The notes beneath the pieces are model-generated. The model worked only from the letters and a program-made list of their open reading frames with translations, did not search any database and was not told where the DNA came from. A DNA stretch of 20,180 nt from Anaerohabitans sp036788095 (GTDB lineage Bacteria > Zhuqueibacterota > Zhuqueibacteria > Residuimicrobiales > Residuimicrobiaceae): contig DAIQOA010000072.1 of assembly GCA_036788095.1 (NCBI GenBank), forward strand, positions 1 through 20,180, written 5' to 3'. Below, piece after piece: positions 9,554 to 16,987 of the stretch. The number at the start of each line of letters is the position of its first letter. Position 1 is the stretch's first letter. The position numbers were made by a program, and so were the translations under genes.

Positions 9554-10624
9554 ATGAAAGCAGGATCGACCAAAACGTATTTCTGTGCGCGGGTGTTGGG
9601 TTTTTTGCTGGTCTGGATAACCCTGGCTTGGGCCCAGACCGAGAAGGAGGGAGGCGTTGAGTTTGTTGCCGACGTTTCCGGCGTCGGCACTGGCGCTGCC
9701 GCGTTTCTGGAAATTGGCGTTGGCGGCCGGGCCATGGCCATTGGCGGCGCCTACACTGCGGTCGCCAATGACGCTACCGCGCTTTACTGGAATCCTGCCG
9801 GCATCGCCTGGATCAATGGTGTGCAGTGTGAATTGGCGCACAACAAATGGCTGGTGGGCACCTATCATGATTTCGCCGGTATCGTTGTACCGGTTCCCAG
9901 CTTACGGTCCACGTTCGGATTGAGCTATAACGCCCTCGACTATGGCGACGAGCCTGTCCGCACTGTTGAACGGCCCGAAGGCACAGGAGAGATGTTTTCC
10001 GGCCGTGACCTCAGCGTGGCGCTATCCTATGCCATTGCCTTTACCGATCGTTTTTCTTTCGGCCTCAGTGGAAAATATGTGTCGCAGCGTATCTGGAGCG
10101 AGACCGGCAGCGCCATGGCCCTGGATATTGGCATTTTCTATAATACGGTGATCAAAGGTTTGCGCTTGGGCGCCTGCGTCAGTAATTTTGGTTCCAAGAT
10201 CGAGATGCGCGGCCGGCACATCCGCACCATCGTGGATCCGGATGACGGTGTAGAAAACTATGATCGCGTGCCGGTCAACTACAAGACCGGACAATATTCG
10301 CTGCCCTTGCTCTTCCGTGTCGGCCTTTCCTATGAGCGCACGTTGGGTGCGTTTGGCCGAGTTCTGGCCGCTGTGGATGTCTGTCACCCCAGCTTTGCCA
10401 CGGAGAGCGTTAACATCGGTCTGGAATATGGCTTGGCCAATATGTTTTACCTGCGCGGCGGCTTTGAAAGCCTTTTTGAACGCGACCATATCAACGGCTT
10501 GACCTGCGGCGGCGGCATCGATCTCTATCGCCGCGGCATGATGGGCATTCGCATCGACTACTGTTGGGCGGATTGGGGCGTGCTGCAGAACGCACAACGT
10601 TTTTCACTGGGGCTGGTTTTTTGA
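9554..10624 (+). CDS. PorV/PorQ (UPF0164) family outer-membrane protein
   Basis: This is an outer-membrane beta-barrel of the PorV/UPF0164 type. In Bacteroidota, PorV carries T9SS cargo to the attachment machinery; family members elsewhere are mostly uncharacterised. The protein has 356 residues from ATG 9554, preceded by GAGG at 9545-9548. An in-frame ATG at 9431 lies inside the previous gene and is rejected. Residues 1-27 form a signal peptide ending 'LAWAQ'. The family signature follows: 'GGRAMAIGGAYTAVAND' leading into 'NDATALYWNPAGI' around residue 72, then repeated amphipathic strands, ending in 'FSLGLVF' with the usual terminal Phe. It starts 11 bases after copy B, so the two are probably in one operon. 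Placement next to two proteins with sorting-like C-termini suggests it helps in their export or anchoring, but no other T9SS gene is in the window. Family confidence is high; T9SS function is inferred. Confidence 0.88.
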   Translation: MKAGSTKTYFCARVLGFLLVWITLAWAQTEKEGGVEFVADVSGVGTGAAAFLEIGVGGRAMAIGGAYTAVANDATALYWNPAGIAWINGVQCELAHNKWLVGTYHDFAGIVVPVPSLRSTFGLSYNALDYGDEPVRTVERPEGTGEMFSGRDLSVALSYAIAFTDRFSFGLSGKYVSQRIWSETGSAMALDIGIFYNTVIKGLRLGACVSNFGSKIEMRGRHIRTIVDPDDGVENYDRVPVNYKTGQYSLPLLFRVGLSYERTLGAFGRVLAAVDVCHPSFATESVNIGLEYGLANMFYLRGGFESLFERDHINGLTCGGGIDLYRRGMMGIRIDYCWADWGVLQNAQRFSLGLVF

Positions 10625-10690
10625 TCCGCGCACGCCGCGTGGACAAGCAAGGCCTGGTTAACCTTTATGAGTTATTGCCGTATCGATCGT

Positions 10691-12370
10691 ATGAAAATTA
10701 GATTTTATCTGTGTTTGAGCCTGTTTCTGATGGTCGGCTGTTCACAAAAACGGAACCACGATCCGGTCGTCGCCCGATTTGACGGTAGGCCTATTCACCA
10801 ATCCACTTTTTCTCGAACGCTCATGGACCGGCTGAAAAAAAGCCCGATTCAGGTGCAAGATACGCCCGAGCTGCGCAGGCAGATTGTCAGAGATCTGGCC
10901 TGCCGCACCGTATTGGCTGACCAGGCACGCAGGGCCAAGCTGGATTCGCGGGCAGAATTCCGCAAAGCCTTCCAAGCCGAATCCACGGTGGTGGTGCTGC
11001 ATGGCCTCTGGCAGGAAGAGATCGGCCAAACGCTGGCCCCGGAAACCATTCCGGAACAGGAGCTGCAGGACGCCTATAAAAAAATGGCGGCCAAGTTCCA
11101 TGTGCGCCATCTGTTCGCGGACTCGAAGAGGCAGATCGATTCTCTCTACGCCCGGCTGCAAAAGGGCGAAACCTTTTCCTCTCTGGCCCGCATCTGCTTT
11201 CGCGATGGCAACCTGCAAGAAACCGGCGGTGATCTCGGAGTTTTGTCCTGGGGTGATTTTAATGATCTGCGCCTTGAGGAGGCTGTGTTCAACCTGCAGG
11301 TAGGACACTACTCCCAGCCTGTCGAGTCCAAATATGGTTGGCATATTCTCTTTTTGGAAAACCTGAGCTACCAGCCGCTGCTGACTGAGCAGGATTACCT
11401 GGTACATAAAAAATCAATCCAGAACCAGGTATGGCTACGAAAACTCAATCAGCAAAGCGATGAACGCATCCGTACGCTGATGCAAACGAAAAATATCCGC
11501 ATGAACGTGCCGCTGATCCTGGAATTGGAAAAGGCGCAAAGAAGGTTGGCGAACAACGGCCTGATTGAATTCAGCGATATCACGCAGGTCGCTGATACCC
11601 CGCTGGAAAATATGCTCCGTGATCGCCCGCAGGCTATTTTAGCTCTCTATGATGGCGGCCAGTGGACTGTAGAGGATTTTCGCCGCACCCTGGCCACCGT
11701 TTCCCCGGAAATTCTCCAACGCAGCCTCTTTCGTGCCGTCGCGGTGAGTTTGCGCAATCACTTTCTTTTGGCGAATGCACGGCAAAGGAGGATCGATCTA
11801 GTACCCACGGTCCGACAGGAAATCGACGATAAACGGCAACACCTGCTCTCTGCCGCTTATCTGGCGGCTTTTGCAGACACCTGCGCTTTCAGCGAGGAGG
11901 ATTTGCGGCTATACTATCAACAGCACCGGTCGCGCTTTCTCCGCGACCGCGAGATGCAGGTCCTGGAAATTTTATTGGCCACAGAGCAGGAGGCTTATCG
12001 CCTGCGCACGCTGATTCATGATGAAACGGATTTTCGTCGCCTGGCGCGGCAGTATACTCGGCGCTCCGGAATGCGGGAGAAGGAGGGCTTTTTAGGCGTG
12101 ATGAAAAGAGGCGATTGGCCGCCTTTGGGAGCGCAAGCCTTTCGGCTGAAAGTGGGCGCCGCAACAGGCCCGGTCATCCCCGGCCCAGAGGGCTTTTCTT
12201 TGCTCATGGTCGCAGCGGCAGAGGACCTCTACGCCCCTTTCGAACAGGTTCGGGAAGAGATCCGGCAATCTATTTCTCAGGAAAAGAAAGCCTGGGCCTG
12301 GCGCAAGCTGCAGGCCTTGCATGTGCCGGAAGACAAGCTGATTTTGGAAAAGGCTTGGCTCGAACCCTGA
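10691..12370 (+). CDS. Lipoprotein with two parvulin-type (PpiC) prolyl isomerase domains
   Basis: This is a SurA/PrsA-like peptidyl-prolyl isomerase or chaperone for proteins crossing the periplasm. From ATG 10691 it has 559 residues and begins with a compact lipoprotein signal, MKIRFYLCLSLFLMVGC, where Cys17 would be lipidated. An in-frame ATG at 10667 adds eight residues and cannot be excluded, since neither start has a clear ribosome site. The first parvulin domain is ~136-226 ('FHVRHLFAD', 'GETFSSLARICF', 'GGDLGVLSWGDF', 'KYGWHILFLE'). The second is ~421-514 ('REMQVLEILLAT', 'DFRRLARQYT', 'EGFLGVMKRGDW', 'GPEGFSLLMV') and looks more divergent. Helical stretches lie before and between them, as in the SurA chaperone core. 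Following the barrel and secreted-protein genes, it may fold the module's own products. The stop is doubled (TGA TAG). The family call is firm; clients are inferred. Confidence 0.88.
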   Translation: MKIRFYLCLSLFLMVGCSQKRNHDPVVARFDGRPIHQSTFSRTLMDRLKKSPIQVQDTPELRRQIVRDLACRTVLADQARRAKLDSRAEFRKAFQAESTVVVLHGLWQEEIGQTLAPETIPEQELQDAYKKMAAKFHVRHLFADSKRQIDSLYARLQKGETFSSLARICFRDGNLQETGGDLGVLSWGDFNDLRLEEAVFNLQVGHYSQPVESKYGWHILFLENLSYQPLLTEQDYLVHKKSIQNQVWLRKLNQQSDERIRTLMQTKNIRMNVPLILELEKAQRRLANNGLIEFSDITQVADTPLENMLRDRPQAILALYDGGQWTVEDFRRTLATVSPEILQRSLFRAVAVSLRNHFLLANARQRRIDLVPTVRQEIDDKRQHLLSAAYLAAFADTCAFSEEDLRLYYQQHRSRFLRDREMQVLEILLATEQEAYRLRTLIHDETDFRRLARQYTRRSGMREKEGFLGVMKRGDWPPLGAQAFRLKVGAATGPVIPGPEGFSLLMVAAAEDLYAPFEQVREEIRQSISQEKKAWAWRKLQALHVPEDKLILEKAWLEP

Positions 12371-12534
12371 TAGTTGGCGCTTCATCGCCCGTGTTTTATA
12401 TGGGGTGCGGACGTCCTCTTCCGCGAGAGAGGATCCTATTCAAGCCCTCCGTTAGCGCGGGGTTTACAGCGAACGTTCTTAAAATGAGTAAATGGTCTTT
12501 AGCCCCCATTCGGTTTTATCGTCATAGGAAGTGC

Positions 12535-14073
12535 ATGAAACCTCAATCTACTTTTACGACGCAGCCGCTCTTTTTTTTAGCGCTGTGGCTACTGATGACC
12601 CTGCCGCTCTGTCGGGCTGCTGATCGCATCCTCGATCATGACGTCGTACTCGATGCACAGGGGCGTCTGCAGCCGTGGACCAGCTACGATAACGTGATCA
12701 CCTGGAGCGTCAATTTTATCAACCAGTGTCCGACCATCCAAACAAAATTCGGCCAGGATCCCTGGTATCTGGTGACCGCCAAATTCAACGAGGACGGCCA
12801 GTATCTAAAAAAACAAAATAATCAAGGCAGCAATATCTACTGGGCCATGGAGAGCGCTAAAAAGTATTATGCTTACAGCGGCGATTCTTCTCTTTTTCAG
12901 GCAGTGCGAAAGCTGATCGACCGTTCTCTGCTCTTTCGTACCCCAGCGGACTGGGCATGGTCCAATGTGCCGCGGACGCAGGACGATTCACCGGATGGAG
13001 AATATACCGATGATTGGTCTGAGCCGGATAAAATGTGCATGGTGGCCATCGGCTGTATCGACTTTTATAAGTACAGCGGTGAAGTCAAATACTTGGACGC
13101 GGCCAGACAAATCGCCCGGACCATCTGCCGGCATCTACAGCCCGGCGATGCGGAACACTCCCCGCTGCCCTTTCGCGTGCATCTGCAAAGCGGACGGGTG
13201 ATTGACGGCTATGACAGCGCGATGATCTCGGTAGTCAAAATGCTGGATCTGCTCCTGCCTTTTTGTTCGCCACAGGAGCAGCCGGACTATCGGCTGCAGC
13301 ACGATCACGTGCTGCAATGGATCTTTCGTTTTCCCATGACCACTTACTATTGGTCCGGCTATTATGAGGATGTGGTTTCGCAGGAGCACAATTTGAACCA
13401 GCACACGCCCATGGAGACCGCCCGCTATCTGCTGCAGCATCCTGAGCTCGATCCGGATTTCAAAGAACATGTGCCGGCTCTGCTTGCCTGGGTGGAAAAC
13501 CGTTTCGGCAAAACCAAGCGCTACGGCGCCACCAGCATCCGCGAACAGGATTCCTGTTTTATGGAGATGAGCAGCCATACCGCCCGTTACGCCTCTGTGG
13601 TCGCCCGTTGGTACGGCTACAGTGGAGCGCAACAGGATTTTGAAGAGGCGCGGGCCGCTTTCGCCCTGGCGACCTATTCTGCCTATAACCGGTTTTCACG
13701 GGATGGCCGAGCGATCAACTATGTGGGCATCGGCTATGTCGATCCCTGGTTCTCGGACTCTTATTTCGATTACCTGACCCATCTGTTCGACGGCCTGGCA
13801 GAGATTCCAGCGATGATGAGCCATTCACGCAATCGCCTGCTGCAATCCAGCTCCGTAATACGTCGGATCGAGTATGAGGAAAACCGGATTCGCTACACTG
13901 CTTTTGACGCCGAAGGAACAGAACTGCTTTATTTGCGCTTCCGGCCGCAGGTACTGGCAGACGGCAAGCCCTTGGATCCTGCGTATTGGCGGTTCGGCGA
14001 GTATCGCGGTAGCCCTAATATGCTGCGCATCCAGCGTGCCGGCGTGAAGCACATAGAAATCATGGCAGAGTAA
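12535..14073 (+). CDS. Secreted protein of unrecognised family, possible alpha/alpha-toroid enzyme
   Basis: The protein has 512 residues from ATG 12535, with AGGAA a few bases upstream. An open frame extends back to 12115 through the previous gene, but that part has neither signal nor ribosome site. A signal peptide covers residues 1-29 (hydrophobic 'LFFLALWLLMTLPL', cleavage near 'CRAAD'). The mature part is helix-rich and aromatic: 'GSNIYWAMESAKKYYAYSGD', 'KMCMVAIGCIDFYKYSGE', 'GYDSAMISVVKMLDLLLPF' and 'METARYLLQHP'. This repeating helical-pair pattern recalls six-hairpin glycosidases and GH88/GH105-like toroids, but I cannot assign a family or catalytic residues. Candidate acidic sites are in 'REQDSCFMEMSSHTARYA' and 'GYVDPWFSDSYFDY'. 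A short beta-like tail follows residue ~440. It heads the second gene group, directly before a beta-helix protein, which supports action on a polysaccharide. The gene is certain; the fold is a guess and the reaction is unknown. Confidence 0.75.
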   Translation: MKPQSTFTTQPLFFLALWLLMTLPLCRAADRILDHDVVLDAQGRLQPWTSYDNVITWSVNFINQCPTIQTKFGQDPWYLVTAKFNEDGQYLKKQNNQGSNIYWAMESAKKYYAYSGDSSLFQAVRKLIDRSLLFRTPADWAWSNVPRTQDDSPDGEYTDDWSEPDKMCMVAIGCIDFYKYSGEVKYLDAARQIARTICRHLQPGDAEHSPLPFRVHLQSGRVIDGYDSAMISVVKMLDLLLPFCSPQEQPDYRLQHDHVLQWIFRFPMTTYYWSGYYEDVVSQEHNLNQHTPMETARYLLQHPELDPDFKEHVPALLAWVENRFGKTKRYGATSIREQDSCFMEMSSHTARYASVVARWYGYSGAQQDFEEARAAFALATYSAYNRFSRDGRAINYVGIGYVDPWFSDSYFDYLTHLFDGLAEIPAMMSHSRNRLLQSSSVIRRIEYEENRIRYTAFDAEGTELLYLRFRPQVLADGKPLDPAYWRFGEYRGSPNMLRIQRAGVKHIEIMAE

Positions 14074-14198
14074 TCCTCCATGAACGGCATGGCCGGGCAA
14101 CCGATTCGCTGGAATGATTGCAGTCCGCCGGCTAGAGTCATTGGACATGCGCCACGATCATTACAGAATGATTCGATAACGAAATAAGGAAATTCTTT

Positions 14199-15476
14199 AT
14201 GTGGAAAAAAATGGTCGTGTGCGTTTTGCTGCTGGGTTGGCCGGTTTTAGCGGAAGAGTTCGGTTTGAATGTGCTTAAATTCGGCGCCAAGCCGGATGGC
14301 CGGTCCGATAACACCGCCTCTTTTCAAAAAGCCCTGGACAGGGCAAAGAAGCATGGCGGCCGTGTCTTGATTCCGCCGGGCATTTACTGCTTCCGCGGCA
14401 GCCTGACGATCCCGGAAGGCGTCTCCTTGGAGGGAACCTGGCCTGGCCCGCACACATCACAGCTCGATAAGGGCGCCACGTTGTATTGTTACGGCGGCCG
14501 CGATCAGGCGGAAGGTCCGGCTTTTATTTCGCTGCAAACCGGCAGCACCCTGAAAGGTTTAACTGTTTTCTATCCGGAACAAAAGGTGGAGGATATTCAC
14601 TCCTATCCCTGGACGGTGCAGGGCCGGGGTCAGCATTATAACATCATCGATGTCACCATTGCCAATGCCTGGGATGGCATTGATTGCGGCACTTTTCACA
14701 ACGAGGGACATCATCTGCGCAATGTTCTGATGTGCTGCTTACATCGAGGGGTTTATATTGACCAGACCACGGATATCGGCCGGATGGAAAACGTACACAT
14801 TCACAATGTCTATTGGTGGCGGGTCAGTGAACCCTACCGTTTAACTTCGGACCAGGTCAAGGCGCTGGAGGCCTATACTTTGGAGCACCTGGAGGGCTTT
14901 GTCATCGGTCGCACAGATTGGGAATACATCAGCAACTGTTTTGTGATCTGGGCACGAGTCGGTTTTCACTTTATAAAAACAAATTCTCCGGCCGGCGGCT
15001 TGGCCAATGCGCTGGTGACGCAAAGCGGATCCGATTTGGGCCCGCTGGCCGTAAAGATTGACGCCGTACAATCTCACGCGGGCGTTATTTTTGAGAATTG
15101 CCAGTTTATGTCCGGTTTTGAGATCGGCCCGCAGAACAGCGGCCCGGTAAAATTAAACAACTGCGGTTTCTGGGGCAGACCCGGCTCTGGCTCGCAGATC
15201 GATCTGCTCGGCCCCTGTACCCTCACCTGCACAGCCACTCATTTTCACAAATGGGATTACGACAACCTGGGCCGCGCCTGCATCACGGCAACCAACGGCT
15301 CGCTGTTATTGTCCCAATGTGATTTCATGAAGGACGGCCATCCCTCACCGCAATTATTTCTCGGCGAGGCGGCGCTTTCTGCAGTAATCACCAACAGCCG
15401 TTTTCAACACGGCAAAATTAATCTTATCAACCAGTCGCGCGCCGAAGTCGTGCTGGATCACAATGTAACCCGGTGA
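14199..15476 (+). CDS. Secreted right-handed beta-helix protein, pectate lyase superfamily type
   Basis: The protein has 425 residues from ATG 14199, with AAGGA at 14186-14190 correctly spaced. The signal peptide MWKKMVVCVLLLGWPVLA is followed by EEFGLN. The first domain carries the N-terminal motif of pectate_lyase_3/GH28-like proteins, 'FGAKPDGRSDNTASFQKAL', with 'GGRVLIPPGIYCFRGSLTIP' after it. Later turns of a parallel beta-helix are suggested by regular short strands ('NIIDVTIANAWDGIDCG', 'LRNVLMCCLHRGVYID', 'LNNCGFWG', 'TNSRFQHGKINLIN'). Related proteins cleave or bind polyuronides and other glycans; several are phage tail spikes or structural. I do not see a clear GH28 catalytic signature, so lyase, hydrolase or binding role stays open. 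It is rich in cysteine for a bacterial secreted protein. It lies 125 bases after the unassigned secreted protein and 13 bases before the transporter gene, consistent with one degradation-and-uptake operon. Confidence 0.8.
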   Translation: MWKKMVVCVLLLGWPVLAEEFGLNVLKFGAKPDGRSDNTASFQKALDRAKKHGGRVLIPPGIYCFRGSLTIPEGVSLEGTWPGPHTSQLDKGATLYCYGGRDQAEGPAFISLQTGSTLKGLTVFYPEQKVEDIHSYPWTVQGRGQHYNIIDVTIANAWDGIDCGTFHNEGHHLRNVLMCCLHRGVYIDQTTDIGRMENVHIHNVYWWRVSEPYRLTSDQVKALEAYTLEHLEGFVIGRTDWEYISNCFVIWARVGFHFIKTNSPAGGLANALVTQSGSDLGPLAVKIDAVQSHAGVIFENCQFMSGFEIGPQNSGPVKLNNCGFWGRPGSGSQIDLLGPCTLTCTATHFHKWDYDNLGRACITATNGSLLLSQCDFMKDGHPSPQLFLGEAALSAVITNSRFQHGKINLINQSRAEVVLDHNVTR

Positions 15477-15489
15477 GTGGGAAGATTTC

Positions 15490-16821
15490 ATGGCCTGGAT
15501 CAACGTGCTGCACAAAGCGCCGGCGCTTTCCCGATTGCCGGATGATCAAATCGATAAAGTCTATTCGGCCAAACGGCTGCAAGTTTTCTACTCGGTTTAC
15601 ATCGGCTATGCTGCGTTTTACATGGTTCGCAAAAACATCTCGGCGGCGCTGCCTGCCCTGATGCGGCAGCTGAACACCTCCAAATCAGAGATGGGCTTGA
15701 TCCTTTCTCTGTTCAACGCCATGTACGCTGTGGCCAAATTGATCAACGGACCCTGGTGCGACCGTTCCAATCCGCGCACCTTTATGGCGGTGGGCCTGCT
15801 CGGCGCCGCGGTGATGAACATCTTTTTCGGCCTCAGTTCTTCTTTTCTCTTTTTTGCTGTGTTTTGGCTGCTCAACGGCTATTTTCAATCCATGGGAAGT
15901 CCGGTGGGTCCCAAGACCATGGCCAACTGGTTCTCCAGCCGGGAGCGCGGTCGGTATTACAGCCTTTGGAACACTTGTCATAATTTCGGTTCTTTTTTCA
16001 TACTGCTCATCGGCGGATTTATCGTCGATCGGTGGGGATGGCGTACCGGATTTATATTGCCTGGGGTGATCGCCGCCGGCGTCGCGGTGCTGGTGCTGTG
16101 GAAAATGCTGGATCGGCCGGAATCGGTCGGCCTGCCTTCCATACAGGAGTATCATGGTGAAGCGCCGGCGCTGTCGACTCTGGACAGCGAAGAGAGCGGC
16201 GCACAGCTTTTTAAAAAATATGTGCTGACCAATCCGCGCATCTGGATCCTCAGTGTTTTATGCATGCTGGTCTATATCGTGCGCTATGGACTGGGCGATT
16301 GGGCGGTCACCTATCTCAACGAGGTCAAAGGCTCCTCGGTCGGCTGGGCGAGTCTCAAATCCAGCTTTCTCGAGCTCATGGGCATACCGGGAACCCTGTT
16401 GGCCGGTTTTCTATCGGACAAGCTCTACCGCGGGAAAAGCTTGTATGTCTGCATTGTCTATCTGTTATTGATGTGTTTGAGTTTGTTCGCCATTTATCTC
16501 ATTCCGGCCGGCTATGGCGCTTTGGACGCCCTGTGTTTCGGCGCCGCCGGCTTTTTCATCTATGGCGTGCAGATGATCAGCACCGGGTTGGCGCCGCTGG
16601 AGATGGTGCCACGCAAGGCCGTGGCCTCTGCGGTGGGCCTTACCGGCGCCATGAGCTATCTGGGCGCTGTGCTTACCTCCGCCTTGACGGGTGTTCTTAC
16701 CGACCAGTATGGCTGGAAGGGCGCGTTCGTTTTTTGGCTGGCCTGTGGCCTCGCCGCAGTGATCATCACCGTGGTTCTACTTACCATAGGCCGAAAGGGC
16801 CACGATCTTCAGTCCCATTAG
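15490..16821 (+). CDS. MFS transporter, organophosphate:phosphate antiporter type (GlpT/UhpT/UhpC-like)
   Basis: This is a 12-helix inner-membrane carrier of 443 residues. OPA-family members exchange a phosphorylated organic molecule for inorganic phosphate; UhpC is a related sensor. Family hallmarks are clear. 'YMVRKN' puts an Arg at 47, matching GlpT Arg45. 'YIVRYGLGDW' puts an Arg at 265, matching GlpT Arg269. The signature 'SRERGRYYSLWNTCHNFGS' around 151-169 holds His164, matching GlpT His165. 'GIPGTLLAGFLSDKLYRG' is also conserved. Both phosphate-binding arginines are kept, so phosphorylated-substrate transport is likely, though G3P versus hexose-phosphate cannot be told. The start ATG 15490 has a purine-rich site (GGAAG) five bases upstream. 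It begins 13 bases after the beta-helix gene. The next gene encodes a glycerophosphodiester phosphodiesterase-like protein, recalling the glpT-glpQ arrangement. Confidence 0.9.
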   Translation: MAWINVLHKAPALSRLPDDQIDKVYSAKRLQVFYSVYIGYAAFYMVRKNISAALPALMRQLNTSKSEMGLILSLFNAMYAVAKLINGPWCDRSNPRTFMAVGLLGAAVMNIFFGLSSSFLFFAVFWLLNGYFQSMGSPVGPKTMANWFSSRERGRYYSLWNTCHNFGSFFILLIGGFIVDRWGWRTGFILPGVIAAGVAVLVLWKMLDRPESVGLPSIQEYHGEAPALSTLDSEESGAQLFKKYVLTNPRIWILSVLCMLVYIVRYGLGDWAVTYLNEVKGSSVGWASLKSSFLELMGIPGTLLAGFLSDKLYRGKSLYVCIVYLLLMCLSLFAIYLIPAGYGALDALCFGAAGFFIYGVQMISTGLAPLEMVPRKAVASAVGLTGAMSYLGAVLTSALTGVLTDQYGWKGAFVFWLACGLAAVIITVVLLTIGRKGHDLQSH

Positions 16822-16867
16822 CACCAGGAAAAAAATGGTTCATGATCTGGTGAAAAAAATCGTAGCC

Positions 16868-16883
16868 GGTATCATGGTATCAT
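16868..16883 (+). repeat. Perfect tandem octamer GGTATCAT x2
   Basis: Two exact adjacent copies of GGTATCAT lie about 105 bases before the phosphodiesterase start. They fall inside the 21-codon ORF. They could be an operator half-site pair or a coincidence. Confidence 0.6.
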
Positions 16884-16977
16884 CGAAGGGGGTAAATTAA
16901 GCAAGTAATTTATGGTCGGCACAAGAGGTTGTTGTTGAAAAGAGTAAGAAAAATATCAACAGTACGAAACGTGCGAG

Positions 16978-16982
16978 AGGAG
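16978..16982 (+). promoter_or_regulatory. Ribosome binding site choosing ATG 16988
   Basis: AGGAG ends five bases before ATG 16988. The in-frame GTG at 16982 overlaps this site, so the ATG is the better start. Confidence 0.75.
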
Positions 16983-16987
16983 TGGTT

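Larger units (their letters stand above)
16822..16987 (+). other. Intergenic gap with hairpin, tandem octamer and a 21-codon ORF
   Basis: This 166-base gap between the carrier and phosphodiesterase genes holds three features. CACCAG at 16822-16827 can pair with CTGGTG at 16847-16852 over a 19-base loop, followed by an A-tract rather than a T-tract, so it is not a standard terminator. A tandem octamer lies at 16868-16883. A small ORF at 16835-16900 encodes 21 residues (MVHDLVKKIVAGIMVSSKGV plus N), with AGGA at 16826-16829 five bases before its ATG. The ORF could be a leader peptide, a decayed gene start or chance. No convincing sigma-70 promoter was seen. Confidence 0.4.

Noticed and set aside
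12374..12402. Possible sigma-70-like promoter TTGGCG and TATATG, 17-base spacer
   Set aside because: Only four of six matches in each box, in a gap where such matches occur by chance; the host's promoter consensus is also unknown. A start of a second transcription unit here remains possible.
12115..12534. N-terminal extension of the secreted helical protein into the parvulin gene
   Set aside because: It overlaps a well-supported gene in another frame and would bury the signal peptide at residue 141; ATG 12535 has its own ribosome site.
14078..14092. Inverted repeat CCATG-AACGG-CATGG after the secreted helical protein gene
   Set aside because: Only five base pairs and no T-tract follow, so a terminator is not supported.
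16260..16853. 197-codon plus-strand frame inside the transporter gene
   Set aside because: It is out of frame with a conserved OPA-family protein and has low-complexity Arg/Gly-rich content typical of a shadow frame.
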